Source: Odontocerum albicorne (lineage: Eukaryota; Arthropoda; Insecta; Trichoptera; Odontoceridae). From it: DNA of 64,000 nucleotides. The DNA lies in NCBI GenBank assembly GCA_949825065.1, contig OX463846.1:11962177-12026176 (forward strand). The letters run 5' to 3'. The position numbers and the translations under genes are program-made. Shown in pieces: positions 22,461 through 34,186 of this stretch (within the stretch, counting starts at the first letter, position 1; each line of letters opens with the position of its first letter). Below the pieces are notes generated by a model that had not been told where the DNA came from, did not search any database, and saw nothing but the letters and a program-made list of their open reading frames with translations.

Positions 22461-22639
22461 CGATGTAAAAGTATACCGAAAATGAAATTTTGATCGATCG
22501 TACCGTGAATAATCATTTTCCCTTATTTGTAGTTTATTTAATTCTGACCCGAATTAATTATATTTATACGCACATATATATAATAACGCCGTTTCACTGC
22601 CGGGGTTGGCAGAGAGAAAAGAACCCTAGACATTATATA

Positions 22640-22760
22640 TAGTGTTTGATATACAGTGTTTGATAAAAAGATAATAGAATATAGTGTTTAATAAAAACAA
22701 ATCACAATATCTTTAAACCTCCACAATGTTAATGCCTTAACTATAAATAATATATAATTT
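22640..22760 (-). repeat. REP-2 fragment
   Basis: Contains the reverse of the shared block: cctccacaatgttaatgcc, then ttaactataaataatat, preceded by 'cagtgtttgataaaaa' repeated twice. Confidence 0.7.
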
Positions 22761-23479
22761 TGTTATTCTTATATCTCAATTTAATATTCCTTTAATGTAC
22801 GTATGTTTACTGTATTTTTTATCATTAAATGTAAATAAAATCAATTTATGTTAACTCATAATTAATTTTATTATATTGATTTTATGTTATATTTATGTAT
22901 GGCCGAAAAACACTCTTGATAGTTTAACAGTAAATAAACAAAAAAGAAAAATACTAATTAAATTTAAAACAGACCGCTTTTCAGGTGATCTTTATTATGA
23001 TACAACGCTAGGTAAGTCTTTATTTTTCTTGTGGCAGTTATGACACCGAGCGAAACAATTAGTTTGAATTAACGAATTTGTTTATTATTGAAATTATTCA
23101 TCGTAAATTCACACACTTATCATAACGTTCCTTAAATATAACTTGACCACAAACACATAACTAACCGCACCATCAAATATTATTTTGGTCAACTGGCAAC
23201 AATATAATTTATTGTTTTATTGAACATTCCTCGGAAGTTCATGTCGAAGAATAATACATTGCCCAGAAAGTAATTTTATGTTTCTGAAATAGATATCGTT
23301 ACGACAATAATGTTGTTGTAACTTCATAACATGCTGAATGTATATTATTATGAAAACTAATACACATACATACGTAATAAGACCATTTTCAAGAGGACAG
23401 CGCGCCAGACTTTCCTATCTCAACACACACTTCCACATCTATACTCATTCTTCCATAATTTTTACGATTTCGCTCCTAT

Positions 23480-23533
23480 ACAACAAAGCTGGCACCAAAA
23501 TACTATACAACAAAACTGGGACCAAAATACTTA
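23480..23533 (+). repeat. 27-bp direct duplication
   Basis: tatacaacaaagctggcacc then aaaatac is followed immediately by a near-identical copy starting tatacaacaaaactgggacc. It lies in AT-rich DNA near a minus-strand LINE fragment. Confidence 0.75.
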
Positions 23534-23734
23534 GCAGATTTCGATATTATCCTGTTCAAATTTTATGCCTTTTTCCTATCACTTCACACTATTTGATATC
23601 CCCCTTGACTCTTCCATCTACATATTTCCCAAATAGTACAATTTCTCAACTTGCTCCAATCTTTCCTTATTCACCTATATATCACATTTAGACCTTTTAT
23701 ATTACCATTACATTAATTCTCAGATCTTTATCAC

Positions 23735-23935
23735 CGCTTCTCTGATTCAATTTACTTATCAAATTCTGCCATTCATCTTCGCTATCCGCCTAGACTACCA
23801 TGTCATCTGCATACAGCAATCTGCATAGGTTCCCATTCGACATTTGAATGCCATCGATCGACCTCTGTAGTTGCTTCACATATGAATAGATGTACATATT
23901 GAACAACCAGGGTGACATAATGCTAATAATTTTGT
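23735..23935 (-). pseudogene. LINE reverse-transcriptase fragment with YADD box
   Basis: The minus strand reads SIMSPWLFNMYIYSYVKQLQ, matching the conserved GCxMSPWLFNIYM block, and about 30 residues later RLLYADDMVV, the catalytic RT box. Then come ADSEDEWQNLISK and several intact codons before decay. It has the same general RT type as 16380-16990. One stop follows the YADD box. Confidence 0.8.
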
Positions 23936-24064
23936 GCATTTTTTCGTTTATTGCTAACCAGAATTGCATGAACTATTTTTGGCATTATTTTTAAAACGAA
24001 TCAAAATTATGTATTTTCAGCAACTAATGTTCTTTTACTACCACAATAGAAAAAATACACATCA

Positions 24065-24300
24065 TACAAAAAGATGTATACACAGGGTATGGTGACGATG
24101 CAGTAAACAATCGCGTGTGTCAAATGTGTTTAAAAAAAATCGTAATGGTGATACGACACTCAAAAATTATGTCTACTCTGGAAGGCTTATTACCACTGAT
24201 GACGATCAAATCAAGATTTTAATCGATAATAGTCAGCGTTCTTTGTTATGATTCGAGAGATTGCCGAGATATTTAAAATAACCCTAATAGTAAACATACT
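24065..24300 (+). pseudogene. mariner transposase N-terminal fragment, third family
   Basis: Read with one frameshift, the plus strand gives VYGDDAVNNRVCQMWF-like codons, then KFRNGDTTLKNYVYSGRL, then DDDQIKILIDNSQRS. This corresponds to the end of HTH1 and the linker to HTH2 of mariner transposases (compare RFRSGNFDL..RGRPETKVDNEELK in the other family). The catalytic domain is absent. It differs from both other mariner families in the window. Confidence 0.75.
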
Positions 24301-24304
24301 GATT

Positions 24305-26325
24305 ATTTTTCTCTTAGAGAATATACTGAAATTATAATCCGACCGGTTTTGATATTATTAGACTACGGGTACCATCAAAGGACACCAATATATAATACAA
24401 TATGTTGGGTTCTTTTGAAGGCAATATAAGATCATCAGTATATTATATTGAATTCAGTGGTAGTGATATATAATATTTGATATTTTTATCCTTTTTAATT
24501 TTAATTATCAATTAAAAACAACACACTTTTAAAAAATTGAGATAAATAGTCACGTTCGTAAAAAATAGAAAAAAATATCTAACAATGTAGTCTTTCCGTT
24601 AGGGTTATATTTTCTAGCTTTTTTTTCTTAGTAGAAATAAAGCCTACAGACATTGGACAGTAAAAAAATCATCATTGAATGTCGAGAACGTGAAAAAAAC
24701 TAAGGAATCGGATGTTGCGTTTATGATATTTATTGAATTTCAATTTCCTATAGTAAAAGCTAGCTGTTGAGTTCTAACTTATTCAGTATCAAATATTTAA
24801 ACGGTTAAAAATTGTATAGAAAGTAACAAAATGGTTTTAATTAAGACTCACTGAGTTTAAAAAAGAATATTAATTTAACAGAAATTATTACACTTGTTTA
24901 ATCAGAATCAATGTAGGGTTGTGTTGGCAGCTTAGGGATTTCAGCGAACTGTAACGGGAAGTCGTTAACCTCTGCAAGCAATGACCTTCCTGAACAGCGC
25001 ACAGTGCACGCATCTTGTCGCTATGCGGACCACTCATTTGCATTTATTTTATCAGTGAACAAACAAAATAATGTACAAAAATTACATTAAACAATACCTA
25101 AAGCAATGGTGTTCAAACTTCAGACTTCGCAACCGTACACTTCAAATGATATTTTTTGGAACCCTAGTACAAAAAAATGCAACGCTGGCATTTTGTTTTA
25201 ATTTCAAGGTGAATCTTTCAAAATGAAAATTTTAATATTAACGATAGAATTTAGCTATCACTAAACTCGATATTTTATAACAGACTGTATTTTTCTATAT
25301 TCGTATTGTATTGTTTATAGTGCGGATTTTTTTTAACCAAATATTGTAGATAAACGTAAGACACTATTTTTTTAAATATCAAAATTCTTTATTAAAAGCG
25401 ATAACAATTATGTAATGATAATACAGTATTAAAATAAATTATAATTATCTAAATCGAATAAGTTTAATTCTTCTTAAAAAAAAACTAGAAAATGGCTAAA
25501 TTTTTGGACCGAAGACAATACTGTCTCCCGGCAACGCTCTTCAATATGTCTAAATCACAATTTGAGATAAGTTGGAGGGTACCATGCAAATAAATACATT
25601 AATTAATAACATTATTAACTCACCAGATCTGGTGAAAAAAGTAGAGTGCCTGTCGTGATGGGCAGAAATGCTAGAACGTTAATTTGTTTCATTTTCCAAT
25701 GAACAACATAATTCATTGAAAGAGCACTACTCTTCCTAGTATGTGTGAACAAAAGATTTCTAGACTAAAATATATTTTGTATTTCTTTACAGAAAGTATG
25801 GCAAGGTGTTTGAAGAATAATTTTAAATTCCTGAAGCTACATGGACTTGATTATTCCGGTTACTTGAACCCATTACCGGCGACTAGACACCATTCTGAAG
25901 GTGCTCGTTGAGCGTGACCTGTAAATGAGCAAAAAGTTACAGAAATAATATTAAATCAACTTTTTCTTTAATTTGATATATTATGGAGTGAAGTGATGGA
26001 TGGTGGTCTGGCCTGAATGGGGACGTTTTATGGCATTCCTGTGTTTCTGTCAGAACTTACAGTGTGATGATAATGATTATTAAGTTCCACCAATAATTGT
26101 CAGTCGAAAACTTTTTAATAATTTGTATACAAGATTATTATCTACTCAATCTCACGATCCCTTTTCTTCCTTTCCTTCGTCCTTATTTCCCGTATTCAGC
26201 AATATATTGACAATTTCCACTGATATACAAATACTTGTAACATACATACATTTTTATATTGTAAGAAAATTATAATTGAATCGTACTTTTAAGCGAAAAT
26301 AATATCTTTTTTTAATAATATGTAT
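24305..26325. other. AT-rich DNA, no gene seen
   Basis: No frame over about 60 codons and no recognised repeat. A slightly GC-richer patch at 24920-25040 has no matching copy in the window. Confidence 0.5.
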
Positions 26326-26329
26326 TGTA

Positions 26330-26470
26330 CTCGTATATATTGCACTTTCATTGTACACCGTACAACTTTTTATTGCCGTGTGATAATCTCTTCCAGCCAA
26401 CCAGAATGATGTTAAAGATGCCTGAAGTGATAATTAGACTAAAACCCCATTTTTAAAAGTGTCTAGTTTG
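26330..26470 (-). repeat. SINE-1 tail fragment
   Basis: Has the tail blocks ttgcactttcattgtacacc, aatctcttccagccaacc and agaatgatgtt. The tRNA head is missing. TACTCGTA (26328-26335) lies at its edge. Confidence 0.7.
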
Positions 26471-26479
26471 CAAACTCGC

Positions 26480-28145
26480 AACTGTTGTGTTTGTCTAAAA
26501 TAATATAAAATCAACTGGGCCGAATTGCATGTCACTCACTGTTGCCTTCTGTCGCATCAGCAATATAGATATATGGAAGAGTGCCATAAATTAATCGATT
26601 CCTCACCTTGCATTCAAACGTTTTTTTTTCTGCAAAACCTTTTTTTACTAGGAACTCGAATTCTATTTTAGCAGGGCACCTTAACCTCATTTTCGCTGTC
26701 ACCTATTACTAACATTGACTCAGCAGTTTTTAGTTTGACATACATCTATTTTAATTTAGCAGTCCGAGTTAAATTAATATTTTTGTGAAATATTTGTCGA
26801 CGCTGGACGGGTCTCGAGTAAGCGAGCGCCCGGCTACTAAACTGTTTCCATACACTGGACTAGGCGAGTGGCAATCGTTTTATGACGGAACACAGATCAG
26901 GTTACGGAAAAAACCAACCGCAAAAATCAACTTTTTTGAAGTTATGAACAAATCTTTTGATTTTTCTTAAATTATATTATATTTGGAGTTTTTTGTGTTC
27001 AAATTTAAATTTTAGTTATCTTTTAAATATGTCGTATGCCAAGAGCTCTTTAATATCACAAATCTACAGAAATGAATAATGGATGGGTTTAGTCATATCG
27101 ATGTTTTTACATTAATGTAATTCAAACTAAATTATCAAATTATACTTATCGATTTTGAAAGTATTGTGTTTTACTTTCATGTTGTCTCTCAGCGGAAAAT
27201 GAAACCTTTATATCAGACGGCATAATTCCATTTTCATTATTATCTTCTTCTGTAATGTATTTTTACTGCATATATGATTCCCAGATCCAAACAATGCAAC
27301 AATGCAGTGTAATTTGTAGGTAAAAATTCAAATGAAACGTATTTCTAGTACGCTTGTTAAATTATGCGCTAAGTAATTTTCCATTACATGAAGCTTTTTT
27401 TCATTTGATCGTCCAAATTCATTGAATATTGCTTGTGTCAACCAAGCCCATTAGTTTAAATCCGTTCAGTACCGTTTTTAGAAGAAAAATGTTCGTTACT
27501 CGTATACTGATTTCTTAATACGTTAAAACGGGATTCGTTAAACATATGATATTCATTTAAGTACGTTTGTTCGATTTAACAAAAAATATTCGTTATTCGG
27601 AAAATTTTGTTACTTCAATATCCGCTGTAATAAAATTTCACGTGTACATTGTATTTTCTTTCTGTTTCACCTTTATTAATGTTTCTTATTGGTGGAACTT
27701 TCATTTTCATTATCAGGTGAAACTTTGCTATTGGTTTACTGTTAAATATTATACTTTAATAAATAAATCTTACTGTACTATTAAGTTCCTACATAAAACA
27801 AAGTTAAAAAATCTCAAATACGCTGAAAACGCCAATTTATCGAAAATTCCTCCGCCACATTATTTGTGTAGCGATGTACATATGTAATTATTTTACTCGT
27901 AATAATGCTTATTTCCAACCGTACGATATTGGCACACGATATAATTACTTGTGAAATTAATACGGACTGAATAAATAATTTCGTAAAAATCGACAACCGT
28001 TATTTCTGGTATCCATAAATTAGATAAGTTGTCTAAATGGGTGTCAATATTATTTTAATGTTAATTTTTTTATAAAACAATACATCCCACATATATTTTT
28101 TGTTTTTTTTCAATATTTTATAATGCTTTATTTTGACTATTACAA
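26480..28145. other. AT-rich DNA, no gene seen
   Basis: A 61-codon frame at 26785-26970 has balanced composition (around tctcgagtaagcgagcgcc) but starts with a non-ATG codon and resembles no family I know. The rest is AT-rich and featureless except TACTCGTA at 27497 and 27894. Confidence 0.45.
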
Positions 28146-28149
28146 AAGT

Positions 28150-28440
28150 GTTTAAACTTTTGTGGTATCACCACAGTGGGTAGGAATAGAGAACAGATCT
28201 CCTCTTTATTATATCCTGATATACATATTTAGCTTCTGCCAAGTCTACACATCTCACAATGTAAACTCTACTATCAAAAAACCTCTTAGCTCTGTACTCT
28301 TTCATGATTTGATTAATTTAATCGTGTCACGTTTTTCAAGGTCTTTCTAAACTTCTCGTACCTTCTTTACTACTCATATAGATTATTTTTGTAAATCTTT
28401 AGTAATTTATTCTTTCTACGCGACCGAACCATCTCATTGT
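28150..28440 (-). pseudogene. LINE-B 3' end
   Basis: Reading the minus strand from 28440: tgagatggttcggtcgcgta encodes RWFGRVE. Later comes EAKYVYQD and the family end tctctattcctacccactg. The middle is degraded by stops. Confidence 0.7.
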
Positions 28441-28534
28441 TTCATCTTATGCGCTTCTTCTTCTTTTTAATATTGATTTATAATTACCAAATCAAAAATG
28501 GTTTTTGAACCTTCATGAAAATAAGGTTAGATAA

Positions 28535-28660
28535 TTGACGAGTTCCGTAGCCTTGTTCGTAGAATGCTACACTTCCATCACATCGTTTTTGGTTTCAATT
28601 CCCGATGGAATCCAAAAAAGTGCTATTCTAGTTTAAAGCAAAAGGTCTTTAAAATATTTC
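28535..28660 (+). repeat. SINE-1, degenerate
   Basis: The head starts gttccgtagccttgttcgta (28540), then has ggtttcaattcccgatggaa as the B-box region. Part of the tail follows (agtgctattctagtttaaag). Confidence 0.65.
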
Positions 28661-29121
28661 AAATTAGCGGTAAAATTGTCATAAAGCAATACAATATAAA
28701 ATTATGTCCGTAATTTGTTGTGAACATTTATTCGTTCACTTTTTTTATTTTTCAATTGCTAGTGTTACTGTTATTTATTTCACGCCATCACATTTTTAAT
28801 CAGGTTATCAAGGTTATATTTAGTCATCACATTTTATAGTTTATTGTCAATGGATATTGAGGGAAATTCTCTGTTTTTTGTGTAGTTTTAAAAAATACTA
28901 ATATTTTCACCAACTAACGCTGCTTTCTGTGACATATCCGCTCAAAATTGCTGAAGCATGTAATGTGCCCTGGGATTTCCACTTGATGCTCCCAACTTAT
29001 GACTGTTAAACAAAAAAAAATCCATATTAACGCTAATATGGATTCAATGCAAGAAATAAGAGTATCTAATGCAAATGACTCCTCGTTAAATTAACACAAA
29101 TAAATGTTTGTACTAATATGA

Positions 29122-29215
29122 CTTCATTGATTCATAATCAATGAAGTCTAACATCATTGACATGTTTTTAAAACATGTCAATTATGTTAGACTCGCTCCA
29201 TCATTGACATGTTTT
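29122..29215. repeat. Cluster of inverted repeats
   Basis: cttcattgattcataatcaatgaag (quoted in parts: cttcattgat / atcaatgaag) is one palindrome at 29122-29146. It overlaps a second whose arms agtctaacatcattgacatg and catgtcaattatgttagact lie at 29144-29193. A third partial arm tcattgacatgttttaaa follows at 29201. Confidence 0.8.
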
Positions 29216-29829
29216 AAACAAAAAAACTATTGAAAAAAACTCTTCATTTTAAGACAGTGAGTGGTGATGCGTGTTTCATTACGAATTTCCTTTTTTAATA
29301 ATTGTTCGCTCAATTGGTGAAATCTCACTTTTATTGTTATTGATATTTTCAAGAATTTTGTACAAATTTACAATAATTTGAATATTTTTGGTGATCGTGT
29401 AATTTATTTTATTAGCATTTGTCTGCTTAGTTGGAATTACGATCTATCAACAAGCCCTCGAGATTGTTTTAAATAAAGAACAAATAAATTAGGGACAGGA
29501 TACGGGAAGGGGTTGGTAAATGAAACCAGTGAATACTTTCATGACGTTTTTTAAAATATTTTATTCTCACTTTTTTTGTTTGTTTTAAATATTTTGATAT
29601 CTCTCATAATGACGAACGCTAACAGAATGGGCAAGTAGAGTTACAGACAAGTACATGTGGTTACGCAATAGTGATCCGTACAATACTAGGTACAAGGTAT
29701 ATATACTCGCGCGACACTCGCACGGCCCATGCATTTGTATGCATTCAAATTAAAGTTAGGATTATCTTAAGAAATATTTATCACCTTAGCTAGAGTAAAT
29801 ATAAACTATTATATATTATGGAAAGTTTG

Positions 29830-29865
29830 TCCGACCCGTCGCGACACACAACTCGCGGGGTCGGA
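29830..29865. repeat. GC-rich stem-loop
   Basis: tccgacccgtcgcg pairs with cgcggggtcgga around a short A/C loop in an otherwise AT-rich setting. Strong fold on either strand. There is no U-tract or gene next to it to call it a terminator. Confidence 0.6.
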
Positions 29866-30004
29866 TTATTAGCATAAACATCTCAATATACATAAAAATA
29901 AATATTCACTTTAAAAATATTCTCAGTACATCGTAAATGCATACTTAAACATCTGGAATGCACATTCTCGTAGCAGACGCCTGGCTTGAGGTGACAGACC
30001 AAAT

Positions 30005-30300
30005 CGTGTCATATAGAAAGTAGATACACCATATCCGTAGGATGCGGTTATAATACATCATACCAGTAGGATGCTGAGTATATACGACACCGGATCGGTA
30101 GAATGCTGCATAGCTACAACATCATGCCGATAGGGTGCTGCGTAGATACGATACCGGACCGGTAGAATGCTGCATAGCTACAACATCATACCGATAGGGT
30201 GCTGCGTAGATACGATACCGGACCGGTAAAATGCTGCATAGCTACAACATTATACCGATAGGGTGCTGCGTAGATACGATACTTTCCTGTAGTATGTTGC
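30005..30300. repeat. 31/32-bp minisatellite arranged as 63-bp dimers
   Basis: Two related half-units alternate: one has ccggtagaatgctgcatagc, the other ccgatagggtgctgcgtaga. The landmark cggta(g/a)aatg at 30161 and 30224 gives a 63-bp dimer period. Outer copies are more divergent (30050-30100 and 30285-30300). Confidence 0.9.
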
Positions 30301-30554
30301 GCGGACAACACCTCGCCAGAAGACCACCGCGCCGCCAGGCACCATATATTAACGGTGCCATGTGACACAGTGTCGGCGTCTGCCCGATTGCTTTTTCAGT
30401 ATACGTAAGTACATAATTAAACATGCTCGACTATACAATTTGAACAAATTCATACAAAATTAGAATTTCCAACATATTAAACTTGCATTAAAATATTCAA
30501 TAACAATAAATTCAAAAATATAAAATATTATGTATGTAGGTAGCGTAACTGTCA

Positions 30555-30790
30555 TTCTATCCTAGATCCGCGCATAGGAGCGCCTGTTGTCTCATGACGT
30601 GAGGCGGAGCGAACGAGAGACGGTCGGGCGGACCTCGCCGGCAAGCGGAGAAACTGTGAAGAGATCAACAGGGCGCCCAGACGCCGGCGCCGGGGAGTGA
30701 GCAAGTGTTTCGGCTCGCCGCGACGCCCGCCCGCGTCCCTCGTCTAGCCCCGCAGAGCGGAGTGGGTTTGCCGGCATAACAACACTGCAC
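30555..30790. promoter_or_regulatory. CpG-rich block, possible promoter or first exon
   Basis: CG-rich over about 230 bp with many CpG, bounded by AT-rich DNA on both sides. Contains tcatgacgtgagg (a CRE-like half site) near 30591. No recognised coding. A minus-strand frame of 61 codons is low complexity. In such a genome, blocks like this often mark promoters or 5' exons, so this is inference only. Confidence 0.35.
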
Positions 30791-30999
30791 CGCTACAAAG
30801 CCAAGTTATCCTGATTGCGCACGAATCGTGGGCCAACTTTGCGTGCCAGTTTTTCTTTAGGGAAATATGATATAATGACCTCAAATGCTTATTTAAAAGT
30901 ACCTACTTATTACTTTTCAATATATTTTTATTGTAATTCTATACAAAAAAATAATGCCAAATTTTACATCTATTAAAAATATTGTACAAGCTATTTTAT

Positions 31000-32260
31000 A
31001 TGAATTAAACATTTCATTGTAGATATCCTTGTAAATTCGCATATTGAGTGTAATACATACAGTATTGCAAACTGGTTTTGTTTCGATTCACCGACCTCAA
31101 CTGCCTACCTTATGTACTTATATAATATGATAATATTTATTCAACAAACCATTAAATGTCATCTAAAATCAACAAGTTCAATAAAATGTTCCCAAAATAT
31201 TTCATCAATATTTTTCATTTCAGTTTAAAATGAATATTTTAGTTTTGATTGTCTAAAACAATTCATTGCAATTACTCTCGTTTGGCACTTGTGTCGGATC
31301 AAATTTACAATAACAAAAATATTTTTCATTATAAAATTTCCCTGGCGTTTTCTTCAATAGCTCATCCAGAATTAAACAGCTTTTCATAACAAACTGGACT
31401 GATTCTCTTATTTTAATATAAAATAATAAATAAAATAAATATATAATGACAATCATTATGACAATTACAAAAATCTTATTTATATAAGAAATAATTTCCC
31501 ATATGAATAATAAGGGAAATATTATTCACACAACTATTATATAATATTTAGAAACTTTTAATTTCAATTATTAATTAAATATTTTTTTATCATTTTCCAT
31601 ATTTTTTTCTAACATTTCGACATTTTTGTCTCCGAAATTGGATTTTTTTTTTAATATTTTTTTATTTATCGTCGAAGTATATGGGTGTAAATAGTGATAA
31701 CTGACATTCAAACCAACTTTTAAATTATAGTCAGATCACAAATATTATAATAATATAAAAAATTTCTTTTAAATTAAAAAAAAATCAGGTACATAGAGAA
31801 AATAGAACAATTTTGAAACTATAGATTTTCATGAAAAATTAATCATTATTTTTCAAGTCTAACACGAACTCAAGAACATTTGAATTTTTTTATACATGTC
31901 AGATATCGTTATTTACACCCAAACCTCACAATTTTATTATAATAAAGCGAAAATCTGTCATTAAAAACACGTAGTTTATGCGTCCCTAGCACACACCGTA
32001 TATTTTTGCAACTGAAAAAAGCTAACACAATAGATAAATTCCCAATAAATGGAAACCAAAAAGCTATAATAAAAGTTAAGCGGGTTTTGGGTACTGATGA
32101 GTTTAATTAAATTCAAGTTCAAATACATAAAACATTTCAGTATTTAATTCAAGCTTGTATTTCAAATAAACATGCTCATTTTCAACGTATAGCAAACAAT
32201 TCAGTTTAAACAAAATAAAATAGAATTCATAAAACCCAAATATTAACTACTACACGCGTT
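31000..32260. other. AT-rich DNA, no gene seen
   Basis: Very AT-rich with long A and T runs. The short minus-strand frame near 31253-31456 lacks any recognised domain. Confidence 0.5.
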
Positions 32261-32264
32261 TCTC

Positions 32265-32470
32265 TAGCTTAACGGCCCCGCGATATGCCTAGTATTTCCT
32301 GGGTTAGTTGCACAGTGCCGTGTTGTCATGCCGGTAGATTGAGGGCGCCGAGATCGGTCCAGAGTAGGCCGAGTGGTGGCGCGCCAGTGTGGCGCTGGCC
32401 TACGAGGCGGTCGTTTGTCAGGGTGGCGCTAATCTAGGCAACAGAACAGGGCGGCCGCCGTCTGTAGACA
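32265..32470. other. GC-rich patch
   Basis: About 200 bp with several ggcgc and ggccg groups (for example gtggcgcgccagtgtggcgc, from 32374). No open frame on either strand that I recognise. It may be an exon, a promoter or a repeat foreign to the background. Confidence 0.35.
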
Positions 32471-34186
32471 CTGGTATAGTGGTACGAGCAGTGACAAACG
32501 AGACAACAATGACGATTATATAATAAAAAAGTTGCTCTTAACCTATTCACATGAAAATCACAATTGAGAAGTGCCAATCTTCGGTCTGCACCCTGCCCGC
32601 CTATCTGACTCGAAGGACCTTCGGGATAAATTCTTTCAAATAACAAGCAGCAAAGTTACGTGGAAAAGAAATTGGCGCTATTAAAAAAATATATATAAAT
32701 ACATCAAAGTGAGTATCTCTTAAAAAGATGCTCATCGATATACGCAGCTCTGAGATCTTGGACCAAAGTGGCCATTCAAGCCAAAATTAATATATTCTCT
32801 TTGAAGGAATCAATTATTAAATTATTTGGTAAAACACCAGTTCCCTGTTAAGTTACTGAAAAATTGCTGAAAAAATGTGGTATAAAGATAAATACCACAA
32901 TGTGCAGTTTACCATTTTTAAGCGAATGGATACGTAAAGGTCGATAAGAATTTTATCTTCAATTTTATCATTAATTATATTAATTGTTACTTGGAACACT
33001 AAGTGTTTTGTGGCAATACTATTTTGAATGACTGATGTGTGAAAACAAAAATGACAGTCAATTGTCATAATTATCACACAAATTTGCCGACACAAGATAC
33101 AGACTCGTCCAGAATTGTGCAAACCGTCTGTCTGGTGTACTCGTATAGATCTAGACTTTCTTTCCACGTGACTGAGCGTGAGTAAGCGTGGCACGGACTA
33201 GCGATAGGACCGGCGTTAGATATTTCACAGGGAATAAGGTATTGGGTAAGATTGAATTTTACAAATTTAAGTGTTTCACGTGTATCGAATCACACGGAAA
33301 AAGAAGAACGATGCAAGAGACCTACTCGTACATTTATAATTTTTTGAGAGAATCTCATTAATGTTCCTGGATATGCATACGAGACTGGAAATATATTCAT
33401 CCTGCACAATTGAGCCTATTATTTAATATTTGTAGAATACTCAGAATGTTTTAAAATATTCGCTATTATAATGATATATTTAAGCCATAGTTTCTTAACC
33501 TATGGATTGTTACCCGAAATTGGATCAGTTGACATTTGAAATGGGTCGTTAAATACATATGTTTGCATAGTAACATACAACACGTTAAAAATGTACGAAA
33601 ATATTTTGAATTTTACAAAATTATCATAAACTGGATTTAATTGTTATCTCGATGAATTATTTTATTAATCTTGACTTGGATCGCGAAACCAAAATTAATA
33701 CCCTTATCTGGATTACGGCTCAAAAAAGTTACGTAACACTCAGTCAAGTCAATGACGGAGTTGTTAATGACCAAATATTGGTTTGTCAACACAATTATAA
33801 AAAAAATATATGATATGTATGGAAAATACCTTGATAGCAATTCGAGTCCAATGTCGGGGGCGGCGCACATTGGAGCGAAACGTACTAAATCATCTCAAAA
33901 TTCTATAACTCCGAAACCAATTAGAGTACAATATGAAATTTGGTATAAAAGTTGACGAATATCAATTTTTTTATAATTTACTAAAATCATAATAAAAAAG
34001 CATAATGAAAATACAATATAAGCTTTAGTACATTGAAAATACATTTTATAAATATTATTTTTTCTTATAATCTTCTCAAAAATTCAATAATAAAACAGCA
34101 TTAGTCGTTTGTACCATACCGAAAATAAAACAAAATACATATTATTGAATATTGCAAGTCATATTTTTATGTTGTGTATTATAATA

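Noticed and set aside
29830..29865. Terminator or histone-type 3' hairpin
   Set aside because: No gene upstream, and the stem and loop do not match the histone consensus.
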